64,000 nt of DNA from Pseudofabraea citricarpa. Taxonomy: Eukaryota; Ascomycota; Leotiomycetes; Helotiales; Dermateaceae. The stretch spans positions 1-64,000 of the forward strand of contig JAPWGK010000005.1 in assembly GCA_029641185.1 (NCBI GenBank). Direction: 5' to 3'. Positions 27,422 through 40,145 of this stretch are shown here, one piece after another (position 1 is the first letter of the stretch; every line of letters starts with the position of its first letter). A model generated the notes under the pieces. The model saw nothing but the letters and a program-made list of their open reading frames with translations, was not told the DNA's origin and made no database searches. The translations under genes were made by a program, and so were the position numbers.

Positions 27422-27845
27422 ATTATTAGTTCGCTTAGGTTTCCTTTATTATTACTACGTTCCTAGTTAGGGAAAGCAAGTACGTTATACAAGCAAGTAC
27501 GTAGTAAAATAATATGCGATTTTCTTATCTAATTTCAGATGATTTTTCTCGCCCCCTAAATCCTCTAATATAACTTTTTTCTCTCTCTAGCTTTTCTTAA
27601 AAAATAAGAAATAAATAAATAAAAAATAAAAATCAAGTTTTTTCTTTTAGATTTATACTAATTATATAATTTCTTACCTTTAATATTTTATAGAATTATT
27701 AATTAAATTATTTAAAATATTTAATTATTTGGTAGTCTTACCTAAAAGATACCTACCTTCTATTACGCACTTGCTTATATAACGCACTTGCTTTCCCTAA
27801 CTAGGAACGTAATAATAATAAAGGAAACCTAAGCGAACTAACGAT
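27422..27845. mobile_element. 424-base MITE with about 86-base terminal inverted repeats
   Basis: Copy A gives the empty site: the target TA is duplicated exactly (27,420-27,421 and 27,846-27,847). The ends pair over about 86 bases: 27,422-27,507 against the reverse complement of 27,760-27,845. They include the stretch TTAGTTCGCTTAGGTTTCC and differ mostly at positions explainable by C-to-T. It keeps CpA/TpG in contrast to its surroundings and has no reading frame. A TA duplication plus long inverted repeats fits a non-autonomous Tc1/mariner-type element. Confidence 0.88.
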
Positions 27846-29453
27846 TATATATTATAGGAAGATATAAAAGAGAAGAAAAATATTACTAGGGAAATAAGTA
27901 TTTAAGAAAAAGCGTAATAAGAATAATAAAGTAATTTAATATAAGGTATAATAAGTTATAAAAGGATTTTATTAGGTTAAGAGTATTAATTATAATTAAA
28001 CCTTTGCTAGTATAATAAAGCTAATCTTATAAAAGCTAGTTATTATTATAATAATAATAAATAACTAGGAGATCGATTAAGCTAATATTATTATAATATT
28101 TCTTAATAATAATATTAATAAAGATATATATATTAAGTTACCTTTAGGCTTTAATTTATTACTCGAACTTTATAATAAATTATATTAAAAGTATCTTACT
28201 AGTAAACTTCTTATATTTATTTATAAGTTACTAAAGGTATTATATAGATTAAAGTAATTATTATACCTATAATAAAAGAAGTTATATACTAAATTATAAA
28301 AGATTAGATTTATTTTATTTAAATTAGATACTTATATATATTATTATAAAACTACTAGTATTATAATAATAATATATATAGATAATTTCCTTATTATAAG
28401 CCTATAAGATACTAAACTTAATTTTATTAAATAATAGCTCTTTAATACGTTCGAAATAAAAGATATAAGCTTAGCTTAATATTTTATAAGAGTTAAGATT
28501 ACTAGAGATTAAACGAATAATATTATTACTCTTACGTAGGATATTTATATAAATAAGATCCTCTCTAAATATAATATATAGGATTATACTTTTATTATAA
28601 TACTAATAAATCCTAGTATTACTAAATCGTTTATTATATATATAAGTATTATTATTATAAAGGATACTAAGTTTTATTAATCTATTATAAGCTTAGAGAT
28701 ATATCTTATAATATAAATATACCTAGATTTAGCCTACGTATTATTAGTATTATACTAATATCTATATAATTTATCTAAGAAGTATATTAAAAGCGTATAT
28801 TATATTCTTAAATACTTAAAAGAAATAATTCTTATAAGAATAATATATAATAAACTTAACCTATTATATTAATTTTATAGCTTTACTAATACGATATATA
28901 ATAATAATAAGAAAGATTAATACTTAATATACGATTATATTTACTTATTTGTAAGTAGCCTAATAGCCTAGTAATATTAATATTAAAAGCTACTAGTACT
29001 TTCTTTTGTTAAGATAAAGTATTATATACTTATACTAGTTACCTAAGAGGCTACTTACTTACGTATTTTATTTAAGGATATAAGATATAAAGGTAATAAT
29101 TCTAAAATAATACGATTAATTAAGGATAACTAGAAAGCTCTTACTTTAGTAGAAAACCTAAAGTTCTATTAATATACGAAATATATTAAGATTTAATAGT
29201 ATTATATCCGAACGAAGGTTATAAAAACTCGTATTAATCTATAGTTTATTCCTATAATTAATATAATAGCTAATAGACTTACAAAGTTACTTTTAAAAGT
29301 AAAATATAATCGGTTTATAAAGGGAATAAATTTATATACTTTTAAGCTATAATATAAGCTTTTTTATTATACTAAGGGTATATTACTTATAAATACGTTT
29401 AATTAGGAATTAATATAACTAGTAAATACTTATTAGACTCGTATTTAGGGGTA

Positions 29454-29634
29454 TATTAGATAAAATCTAACTTTAGTCACGTATATTATATATTATATAT
29501 AATCCGTATATTTCAGATATATATTCTTAATATTATATTATAGCTAGGTTTCTAATTATCAAATAATCAATTAATAAATTAACCTAATACTATTATATTT
29601 TATTATACTATTATCTCTTATTCCTAGTAAATAT
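29454..29634 (+). repeat. Short 3' LTR of copy B
   Basis: It is collinear with 16,304-16,484 and follows the same TTAGGGG polypurine tract. Differences from copy A are almost all C/T or G/A. Confidence 0.65.
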
Positions 29635-31430
29635 AATCTAATTAATAAGAGTCTAATATATATTAATTAAATTATATTATATAATATAAGAGTAACGAAT
29701 TTATAAGCTATAAATAATCTTTTAGCTTATTAGCTTAGTTCTAGGATAATAATAGATAAGCTAATTATAATATAAGCAAATATATTAACCTAAGATCCGA
29801 TTAATCTTAGTCTTTTAGGAATAATAAATAAATTATCGTCCTACTAAGAATTCTTTTAGAGGCTAAGCTTAAGTTATAAGATAATTATAATAATAAAAGA
29901 AGCCTAGGTAATAACTAGATTAAATAGTTTTATAAATACTTTAGTTATTTTTATTTAATAAAGCTAATAAAAAAGAGATAATATAATAGTATCTAATAAG
30001 CTAGTTAATTATAAAAAGCTAAACCTAAGTTAAGTTAATAATTTCTTAGTTTAGTTTTACTTTTTAATAAAATACTAGAAATATATAAGTAAAAATTATA
30101 TAAATACTAAAAAGTTAAAAGCTAAGTATATATAATATATTTTATCTTAGAGAGGTAAATATACTTAAAAGAATTATTACTAGGTCTAAGAGTATTTATA
30201 AATAAAATCTAACATTTTAGGAGATAAGCGAATTACTTATATATAAAGCTTAATCTTAGTATTCGATTTATCTAATATATTACTAGGAACTTATAAACTT
30301 ATTTATTATTATAATACTTTAGTTAATCTTATAATACTAAAGAATTAAGATAAACTTAATAAAATTTATAATATAATAAAAGTTTAGGTTTTATAAACTT
30401 ATTTATAATTAGATAATCGAAAGCTAAGTAAGAAATATTTTTATACCTTAGATATAATTATATAAAATATATATATTATACTAATATCTCTAAATCCTAA
30501 GCTTTAACTAAGTGATATATATTTTATTAATAATTATATTAATTAGGATTAATATTAGAAGTTATATAACCCGAACTAGATAAAAAATAAAATAAAAAGA
30601 ATACTTATATATTAGGTAATATATCTTAAATAAATTATAAAGTAAAAGCGTATAAGAGAGAATAAATATAAAAGTATAAATACTAGTATATTATCTAATA
30701 AAAATAAAATTAAAAGGCTTAAAAAGGGAAAGATACTTATATTAGAGAGATAATAAGTTTCTATTAGTATTATTAGCTACTAGTAAGATAACTATAATAT
30801 AATTAATATACTAATTATAAGAAATATTTAATAAACTTATTAGTATTATATAATAAAATTATAAGTATTATTAGCTACTAGTAAGATAATCGTAATATAA
30901 TTAATATACTAATTATAAGAAGTAAGTATTATTAGCTACTAGTAAGATAATTATAATATAATTAATATACTAATTATAAAAAGTAAGTATTATTAGCTAC
31001 TAGTAAGATAATTATAATATAATTAATATACTAATTATAGGAAGTATTTAATAGACTTACTAGTATTATATAATAAAATTATAAGTATTATTAGCTACTA
31101 GTAAAATAATCGTAATATAATTAGTATATTAATTATAAAATATATTTAGTTAATACGACTTAAATATAAACGATAATATTAAATTATTATTAGCTTATAA
31201 TCAAATAATAATAACGCGATTAATATAATATCTATAATATATAAATTATAAATAATACTAATATTATAATATTTATAATATATATATTATAAATATTATA
31301 ATATTCTTTTCCTATAATTATAATAATATAATATATATACTAATATTTAGAAGTATATAAAGTTTAATACGTTTAGTATATATTTAGTACCTTTAGTAAT
31401 AAAAAGAAATTATTAAATTTCCTAGTAATT
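29635..31430. other. AT-rich stretch, content unassigned apart from a minisatellite
   Basis: A plus-strand frame from about 29,703 to 30,746 can be read if TAA/TAG are ignored, but TGA is nearly absent from all frames here, so that openness means little. It could be the gag of the element that follows. No zinc knuckle or other family motif is visible. Confidence 0.45.
30758..31140. repeat. Minisatellite of 60- and 98-base units
   Basis: The core TATTATTAGCTACTAGTAA recurs at about 30,767, 30,865, 30,924, 30,985 and 31,084. Units are about 60 bases, and two of them carry an extra segment of about 38 bases, giving the spacing 98-60-60-99. Differences between units are mostly C/T or G/A. Confidence 0.88.
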
Positions 31431-34400
31431 TCTAGTTTATAGATATTTTCTCTTATAAGAAACTTCTTAAAAGAAACCTTATTATTAATCTAACTTTAAA
31501 AGAAGAAGCTATTAATAGAAAGAGCGTAAAAAAAAATATTACCTTCTTACTAAAGCTTTAATATAATTTATAAATACTAGAAGTTATACCTATAAAATAA
31601 TAATTAATAGAAATAATTATACTAGCGTTTATTATAAAACTTAAATACGCTCTCTAGTATAAGCGGCTTAGATATCTTAGGAAGTAAAATCTTAAGAAGT
31701 TATAGAAAATATTATATAATATAAATTTTATAGAGAAATTAGAAATATATACGTATATAAATTATATTAATATAAAAATAAAGAAAAAATTATATAATAA
31801 AAAAATTCGGGCTAAAATAATATCAAACGATCTTATATATATTAATATATAAGGGCCGATTATTATAGCCTTTAATAAGACTAAGTTTTTTATATACTTT
31901 TATTATAATTTTATAAAAGAAAGAATATATTACTTACTAAAGTATAAAAGAAAGTTATATAAGAAGTTCTTATATTATAAAAAATACTAAGAAAAACTAA
32001 GATAAATATTCTATTAAATTTATTTTAATAATATAAGTAAAAACTTATTTTATTAAATAAAAACGTTTATAACCTCTAAAAGAATAATATAAGAATTATT
32101 TATAATATATAACCCTAAAATAAACAAAGTAATAGAGAATATTAAGTATTACTTATAATTATAAGTAAAAATATTATCTTATAACTCTAGTATATTAATT
32201 AAATATTAGCTTAAATTATTATAAATAACTTAGTATATTTATAACTATTACCCTTATAATATTATTAGGAGAATATTATTTAAGGTAATAAATTATATTT
32301 ACTTAGACTTCTAATATATATAACGTATTAGATTAATAGTTTATAATCTTATTAAAAAGAAACTAAAAAAAGAAATAAAAAGAAGAATTATAATTAGGAA
32401 GCTTATAAGATATAAGGGAAATTATATTTACTAAGTACTTATACTAAAAGGAAAAATTATATAAGTAATTAACTATTATATTATAAAAAAAAAATCTATA
32501 ATAATTATTATTAGATTTATTTTAATAAAACTAAAAACTATAGAAATATTACTCTTAGCTAAGTAATATTAGCTAAACGCTAATATACTAGATATAAGAG
32601 GAGAGAAAAATAATAAATCTAATTATCTTATTATAATAAATAATAATAATAATAAAAATAACTTATCTTATTATAAGTTAAAATTATAAAATAAAATAAA
32701 AAAATTTATATAAATAAATAATTAAAGTAAAGAAAATAATTTTAACCTAATAATTAAAATATAACTAAGTAAAGAAAATAACTTAGAGATAATTAAAATA
32801 CTAGAGAGAAATATAATTAGATTAAAAGATAAATTTACCTTTTATAATATATACCTAAAGTTTTACTAGAAAGATTTCTTATTAGATTCTATTAGTTTAT
32901 TAGCTAAAGAGAAAAAAGTAAAAGAGATAATTAAAAATAAAATAAAGACTCGAAAGCTACTAGTATTTCTTATATAAGCCTATAAAATAAAACCTTTTAA
33001 ACCTAAATTTTATAAATAAGCAAAAAATTTACTAGAATATAAATTATAAGACGAAATAATAAAAGAAGAATATAACTTTTTAATAAATAATAGAATATAA
33101 AAACTAGTAGATTAATTATTAAATAAAAATATCCTTAATATAAAATAAATATATAAGTATAAAAGAAGATAATATAATAAAGTCGTATATTATAAAATAT
33201 AATAGATAATACACGAGGATAAATAAAAAGCCGAGATCGATTATAATAAAACGTTTATATTAATAATAAAACTAATAAGTTATAAGATCTTATTTATTAT
33301 TATAATAATATTAGACTAAGAAATCAAATAAATAAATATAAAAATAACTTTCTTATATAAAAATATTAATATAAAAGTTTATATAAAATAACCTAAGGAA
33401 TTTAATAATTAAATAAAACAAATATATAAACTTATTAAAGCTTTTTATAATCTAAAATAAGCCCTAAGAGTATAATATCTTATACTTTTAGTATTTCTTA
33501 GAAACCTTAAGTTTAAATTATTAGAATCTAATAATAGTATATTTAGTAAAAAAGAACTAATAATAATAGTTTATATTAATAACCTATTAATCTTTAGAGA
33601 AAATAAAAAAAAGATTATATAACTAAAAATAAAGTTAAATAATTACTTTTAAATAATAAATCTTAAGTTATATAATTATTATCTTAGGATATTAATTACT
33701 TATAATTAATAAAATTATATACTTTAACTAAGATAATACGAGTATCTAAAAATAATACTTAGGAAATTTAGAATAAATAATTATATAATAATCGTAATAC
33801 CTATAAAAACTAATAATAAGCTAATCCTAAGGGACTTATAAGAAGAAGTTATACTAGAATTTAAACGCTAATATTAATTAGCTATAAGATTACTAATATA
33901 TATTATACTTAGAACTAAACTAAACCTTATATATATTATATTAGTAATAAGCCGCTTTACCTTAAACCCTAACTAAACTTACTAGAAGATAATAAAACGT
34001 ATATTTAGGTATATTTAAGAAATATTTAATTTCGATCTAATATTTTAAAGGAACTTAAACAAATTACTAGGATATTCGAACTTAGATTAAGCTAAGGATT
34101 AAGATACTAGAAGGTTAATATTTAGGTATATCTTTAACCTTAATAATAAGGTAATTAGCTAGTTATTAAAATAATAAGCTATTATTATATTATCCTTATA
34201 TAAAATAAAATATATAAGATAAATATAAGTAGTAAAAGAAGTTATTTAGCTAAGAAAGTTATTAATATAAGTATTATTATAAAGAGAGGTAACTATTATT
34301 ATACTTTATAATAATTAGAGAGCTATAATACTTATTTATAACCTATAATTTTATATACGAATAAAATATATTAATATTTAATATTACTACGTATAAGAAA

Positions 34401-34600
34401 AAATAATAGATAAAGATATTAACTTCTAATATATCCTAATAAATAAGTAAGTAGCTAATAAACTTATAAAGTTACTTCTAAGAAATCGATTTAAGGCTTT
34501 TAGGTTAAGTATTAGAGTTAAGGCGCTTACGAAAGTAATACTAAAGAGATAAGCTAAACTAATAGGAGTAAAATTATTAAATATTACCTAAAATACCTTA
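31430..34600 (+). mobile_element. Degenerate Copia element of a further family (integrase to RNase H)
   Basis: Integrase is readable at about 31,650-32,540, where the first catalytic strand reads I-N-I-x-G-P-I (expected Asp at the first N). Reverse transcriptase runs from about 33,220 with the active-site box Y-I-N-N (expected Y-V-D-D) near 33,572-33,583, flanked by L-L-I-F. RNase H follows to about 34,590, with a recognisable V-A-N-K-L-I-K-L-L near 34,455-34,480 (expected A-D-x-L-T-K-P-L). No LTRs could be assigned and the 5' part is not delimited. Confidence 0.8.
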
Positions 34601-35953
34601 AGATTTATATCTAATAATTAAATTCGAACTAAGGAATATAAAGGATAAATAAAAGAATTATATTTTAGATTTTTAGACTTTTTTATTATAAGCCTAAAAA
34701 GTTATAACTAATAAGAACTAATAGAAGCTAAATTAAGTATTAGTATAAGGTAACCTTATAATAAAATAATATTATTCTAATACTAAGATACTAAGAAACT
34801 ATTAAAATATAAGAAGGAATTTATACTCTAGGTTTAATTATTATTCTTTTCTATTAAACTACTAATACTAATATATCCTAGAAGACTTATATTAATCCTA
34901 ATATTTTACTAGATATCTTACTTATATATCCTAATATCCCTAAGCTAAGCGAGCTTAGATAATAAAGTATAATAATTAAAATCTAATAATACCTCTAGAA
35001 ATTATAAGCGAGTTATAAAAATAAAAATAAAAACTCTTAGAAGCTAATTAATATATTATAGCTTCTTATTATATATTTAATCGTATTCGAAGATCGACTA
35101 AGTAAACTAAATTAAAAAGACTTTATAGATTATAAAGACTTATATATATTTAATATATTCTTTAGTAAATTATAAGAGAAAAAGAAATTTCGTATTAGAT
35201 TTTTTATTATATAAATAAAAACTTAGGTAAAAATAACTACTAAAGAATAATCGACTATAAAATAATATATATAAGAGGTATATATTATAACTCTAGAAAG
35301 AGGAAAAAGAAAATAACTCTTAATCTTTAATTCTAATATTAAATATATTTTTAGAGATAATAAAAAAATACCTTAATAATATCTATTAGGGATATAATAA
35401 AAGCTTATTATATATATAAAGAAAAAGGAACTAATAGAAACTTATATTAGCTCTTATAAGTTAAATAATATTACAAGTAGGATATATATAATATTAACTA
35501 GAAAATAAATTAATCGAATAATTAAAGATATTTTATCTAATATTAATCTAAAACTAAGAGAAGAACTTCTTATAATCGAATAAAAGAAGATAATAGATAA
35601 AAGGAAAAAAGAAAATAAAGCTAAAGATATTATACTAATATAAATTAAATATAAGGTAATTATTAAGTAAGGAAGTTACTTAATAGAAAATAAGAAGGAA
35701 GATATAAAGAAAGCCTAATAATATCTCTCTCTTATATAATATAAACGAATACTAAGTAAAAGAAAAGATAATTCGAAGGCTATTAAAGGCGATAAGTAAG
35801 ACTTAAGTAAAAGTAATAAAATACTATTAAGCTTTAACTTAGTTACCTAATATATATTACCTAATATTAATATATATAAAAATCTCTTAGCTAAATACTC
35901 TTTTATTTCCTTAAGGAATAAGATAATAAAAACGTTTACTATTATATTTTTAT

Positions 35954-36150
35954 TATTATAAAATCTAGGATTAAATAATTTATTATATAAGAGATTAAAA
36001 TAACTAATATAATTTACTTAGTAATAAGTATTATTCTTATATAAATATATTTTTTCTTATAATCTCTTATTTCTTTTAATTAGATAATATAAATTATATT
36101 TTTTATATTTCTTTAATTACTTAAATTATTTTTACTTTTATTATATAATA
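35954..36150. repeat. Direct repeat, left copy
   Basis: It begins ATTATAAAATCTAGG and is nearly identical to 36,427-36,622, with C/T and G/A differences. The length would suit a short LTR, but the 277 bases between the copies do not encode an element. Confidence 0.8.
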
Positions 36151-36426
36151 AAAAAATAAAAAATTATAAGATAAATTTTTTATAAATAAAATCTTTAATC
36201 TATAAAATAATAATTAAATTATTCTTAATATTAATTAAATTAAAAGAACTAAAAATAATATAATTTTTTTTTTAATTTATAAATTTAATCTAATAATTCG
36301 ATTAATAAATAATTGCGTATAATATAATTACTTAGCTTATATTATTTATTTATTTAAGAATAATATATTAATCTTATATTCCTAGAAAATAATATATATA
36401 TTAAATATTAATTTATTATAAGATAT

Positions 36427-36622
36427 ATTATAAAACCTAGGATTAAGTAATTTATTATATAAGAGATTAAAATAACTAAGATAATTTACTTAGTAATAAG
36501 TATTATTCTTATATAAATACGCTTTTTCTTATAATCTTTTATTTCTTTTAATTAAATAATATAAATTATATTTTTTATACTTTTTTAATTACTTAAATTA
36601 TTTTTATTTTTATTATATAATA
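36427..36622. repeat. Direct repeat, right copy
   Basis: Partner of 35,954-36,150. This copy keeps a few more C and G (CCTAGG, ACGC), so it is the less mutated of the two. Confidence 0.8.
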
Positions 36623-37150
36623 TTTACTTATTAAAACTTAAATTATAAGTTATTATATAATATAATATTTATAATAATATTCTTAGAATAATTATTATAA
36701 TTTCTTTTATAAAATATATATATAAAAGATTAATTAAAAATTATATAATAATTAAAATTAAATAAATAAAATAATTTAAAAATAATTTTTATTTTATTTT
36801 TTAGATTTTTATTAAGCTTTAATATATTTTTATTAAAAAAAATTAAAAGTAATATATTTTATTATATAATTATAAATTAATTATAATTAAAATATATTAT
36901 TCTCTAATAAAATTATATATACGTTTTATTTTTAGATTTTAATATTCTCGTATAAATATTAGATAAAAAGTTATATTTATATTAGTATTACTTAAGAAAA
37001 TAAACTAATTAGAGTATCTCTTTTTTCTCTTTAGAAGATATAAGTAATAAGTTTTTTTAATATCCGCTTAGGTATCCTAAAAAATAATAGAGTAAAAATT
37101 TTATATCTTAAAACTTAGATTAATATAATTAGTATATATTACGTTCCTTG

Positions 37151-38704
37151 TTTATATTACGGAGGTATTATCTGACGTAGATATTCTAAAGTTATTAGTT
37201 TTTTATAAGCTAATACTCGGTGCCAGCTAGGATACCGTGATATATTCGTGTATAGATAGATTACGACTATAACTAAAGAATCACAGATCATAGAACTCGT
37301 TACTAAAGCTAAGTTTATAATAGAATCACTGATGCCAATTTATCAGCTGCATTTGCAAATACCACCATCAAGTTACATGAACTGTTTGATAAGACGGATA
37401 AGCATACGAGTGAGTAGAGTTATATGCGAAGAGAAGAGATCAAAGTAACAAATGATATGACATGTACCATCGCTGCTATCGTTATCCTATAGCGGGTCGC
37501 CAGAGAGTTGTCGGTAATTCGTCCAATATTTGTTTAGTCTGGTAATTCTCTACCGCCCTTATTTCTTAAATTTCGCTGCTCTGGCAGACAATACCTGTAG
37601 ACGTCTCGCCATTTTACTCTCCTCGGTAGTTCTTGCATAGAGACCAGCGCAAAGAGACAAATCAAAACAACGACAACAACCAATTCTACAATATGCATTG
37701 AATACGTTGCTAAGGTGGAAATCGCCTTCCTTCCATAACTTGAACGATCCCGGCAACAGGTGAGTTTCTTAAGATTACACATTCATCTGTCATAGCCACA
37801 GAAGCAACAGAAGGTTGTAGTGATGTCACAAAGTCTCGAAGGCTCGCACGATAGTTTATTGTAATTCACTGCTGAGTCGCTGACAGGTCATTGTAGTTGT
37901 CAAGAAGTGCCAAGTGCTGCCAACCATTGCTATTGATATAATTGATATGACAACACGGCAGCCAAGCGAGCACGGGGAACTCTAAGAAACCGGCCTGTGC
38001 TCACTGCTCAGCCCTCTCACAACTCTCTACCGTACCTCGGCGTCGATGCACTTGTGAATCGTCGATCCTGACCTACGCGCGCGAAGCAATTGGGTCTTGG
38101 ATCCCTGGGTCCTAGAACCCGAGTCTTGGGATTTGAGCGTGCACCATTCCCATTATCACGACTCCACGACTCCACGACTTCAAGTCCCCCCCGTCCGATC
38201 GTCGTCTGGGGGCCCCGGCTTGGAGCTGTCCTGCAGAACGGAACCGTTGATGGCTCCCAGTCCCCTTGTCAGGCCCTTGCTAGGCGCAACCTAGATCCTA
38301 CGACGAGCCCTTGGGTTCTTACTGGTACGCGTCACGGTCTGCTTGTTGTATGAAGCATGCGGTTGGCTTTACAGGAGACAGGCCTTGTCGATACCGTGTA
38401 GGCAGAGTGCCTGTTACCTCGACATTCTCGTGGGACAAACGTATTCGAATCCGGGGCCAATTTTACCATTGCCCCCATCCATGGAATTCGTGGCTTAGGA
38501 CGGAGATACATCTTGGATATCTCTTGACATTTCTTGACATTCCCCGAGAGCATGTGTGCCGGTCATCACCATGGTCTTCAAAAGCACTGCAGTTTGCTCC
38601 ACTGGGAGCATCCGGTTCAAGTTATCTCTCGACATTTCTAGTATATCTTTCCTTGGTTTCATCGTAGCCCTTTTCGACGACCTCATCTATAATCCGTATC
38701 AAAT
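37151..38704. other. Intergenic transition zone
   Basis: Composition rises from AT-rich to balanced over about 200 bases. Short reading frames exist on both strands (for example 37,534-37,782 minus and 38,090-38,353 plus), but none shows a family motif, convincing intron structure or signal sequence. The last few hundred bases presumably hold the promoter and leader of the gene starting at 38,705. Confidence 0.6.
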
Positions 38705-40145
38705 ATGCGTCCCTCCACTCTGGCTAAAGCTTTGACAATACTCTGTAAGTCCTCACAGCGAGACAGACATGAACTCTCCAAGTTAACGCGACGCCAGCGC
38801 CATTGGTACACGCCCAAAGCGAGACATATTGCATGAGCAATAATGTGTGCTTCGCCATAAATGTTCCTGCGGCCACGGCAGCCAGCGGCACTGGAGACAT
38901 ATTTTTTCAGATGACTGCGCCTATGACCATGTAGGTTAAGCAATCCTGGCGTAAAGCCATCTTCCCTCAATGGCTTTCGAGAATGTATTCGTGCTGCTAC
39001 AGTGTCTTACAGTGCTAATACCAAGGTCCTGTGTTCTAGGTCATGGATAGGCATGGGACAAACGATGGCTCACGGATCTATGGCAGATGCCAACATCCTT
39101 ATGCTATACTCCAACGCCGCCGGCGACAATGTCACGCTATCGCCACGTCTCGGCGTCGGAGAGGTTGATCCTACCTTTGACTATGCCGCAGATGTCACGC
39201 TGTTGAGCGGGTCTAGAATTTCGGATGGGATCATGGTGGCTAACATCAGGTGTAAGTACGAGGTTCGAGATGATTTCTTGGAAATGACTAATGTAAAGCC
39301 CAGGCTCAAATTGCAACAGCTGGCCCGGAGGATCTATGACTTTCAACGATGCTACAACCGAATGGATCTTCGCGTATCTGGAAGGTGATTCAATCGCATC
39401 TGATAGCACCACCGTTAGCCTCAGAGAACACAACCAGTACGGTTATACAAACATGAACCTGCAGAATGCCGCAGGTGGCACTAGCGATAACCCTTTCCTA
39501 AACACTGTTGCTACGCCAGCAACAGCTACAGTGGGATCAGCGGGAGGAAAATCGTCTAATTACAACACCATCCTCATTGCCCATGCCGTTTTGACACCGA
39601 TCGCTTTCGTACTCCTCTTTCCAATTGGTGCAATGGTTATCAAGGTTCTGAATCTCAAAGGTCTTCTCTACTTACATGCTGGGTGGATGACTCTAGCGCT
39701 AGCTATCGCCCTAGTGGGCATGGGCCTGGGTATTTGGCTTGCAAACGAGGACACTGGATTCAAGCATGAGCACGTTATAATTGGTTTGGTGACTGTGGGG
39801 GGATTAGTGATTCAGCCTTTCAGCGGCACGATGCATCACTATCTGTACAAGAAGATCGGAAGGAAGAATGCCTTTACCCTTCCACATGTCTTCTGGGGGC
39901 GTGGTCTCATTTTTCTTGGTATAATTAACGGTGGTCTGGGTCTGAAGCTCAGCGATAACACTACAACTGGGAACATTGTGTATGGCGTCGTTTCTGGAGT
40001 CATGGGCACTTTGTGGTTGGCCGTGATCATCTGGTCGTCTATGAAGTCTCGGCGAAGGGGTGGTCAACAACGAGGTGAAGAGCTCGTCACTATACACTCG
40101 GATGGCGAGAAGATGAGTGGGCACTCGGAACAACTGCGATCCTAA
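38705..40145 (+). CDS. DOMON and cytochrome b561 domain protein (iron reductase-like)
   Basis: Four exons (38,705-38,744; 38,798-38,930; 39,040-39,251; 39,304-40,145) give 408 residues with consistent phases. The start codon opens a signal peptide ending near S-P-L-V-H-A-Q. Residues about 25-165 form a DOMON domain of the type found as the haem domain of cellobiose dehydrogenase, with S-W-I-G-M-G-Q and a paired-cysteine segment A-N-I-R-C-S-N-C near the third intron. The C-terminal half has about five membrane helices of a cytochrome b561 core. Histidines at about 222, 253, 285 and 323 sit where haem-binding His are expected. Such proteins are thought to carry electrons across the plasma membrane to extracellular acceptors such as ferric iron; that role is inferred. 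The C-terminus is a short basic/acidic cytoplasmic tail. Confidence 0.9.

Larger units (their letters stand above)
24249..29634 (+). mobile_element. Copia copy B, nearly full length
   Basis: Reading TAA/TAG as mutated Gln/Trp gives a continuous Copia polyprotein. Gag starts near 24,490. A zinc-knuckle remnant lies near 25,200-25,260, protease near 25,440-25,560, and integrase at about 25,850-26,500 with S-x-x-N-I-I-like first strand and K-F-E-K-S-K after the second strand. Pre-RT lies at about 27,210-27,420, and reverse transcriptase from about 27,930 with the box Y-I-D-N at 28,375-28,386. RNase H runs to about 29,340 and is followed by the short 3' LTR. A MITE-like insertion interrupts it at 27,422-27,845. 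Element 3 abuts its 5' side, so its own 5' LTR is either missing or displaced beyond 18,315. Confidence 0.85.
34600..37150. other. AT-rich stretch up to the compartment edge
   Basis: No protein family was recognised. It holds a direct repeat of about 195 bases (35,954-36,150 and 36,427-36,622) and ends where G+C rises near 37,150. Confidence 0.5.

Noticed and set aside
29703..30746. Long plus-strand frame free of TGA, perhaps a captured host gene
   Set aside because: TGA is almost absent from every frame in this TpG-depleted DNA, so a frame interrupted only by TAA/TAG is expected anywhere. No family motif was seen.
30758..31140. CRISPR-like array
   Set aside because: Units are contiguous with two lengths and no unique spacers, in a fungal genome; it is a minisatellite.
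24249..36900. An alternative genetic code with TAA/TAG as Gln
   Set aside because: The GC-balanced genes stop normally at TAA and TAG (for example eIF1 at 51,169-51,171, the Asterix gene at 49,744-49,746). In the repeats other G-to-A and C-to-T changes (Asp to Asn, Cys to Tyr, Glu to Lys) accompany the stops, so mutation explains them.
37534..37782. Minus-strand frame of 82 residues with a hydrophobic stretch
   Set aside because: It lies in the transition zone and has no recognisable family or splice-supported extension; chance is likely.
38090..38353. Plus-strand frame of 87 residues
   Set aside because: It is low in conserved features, overlaps other frames of similar length and shows no link to the gene starting at 38,705.
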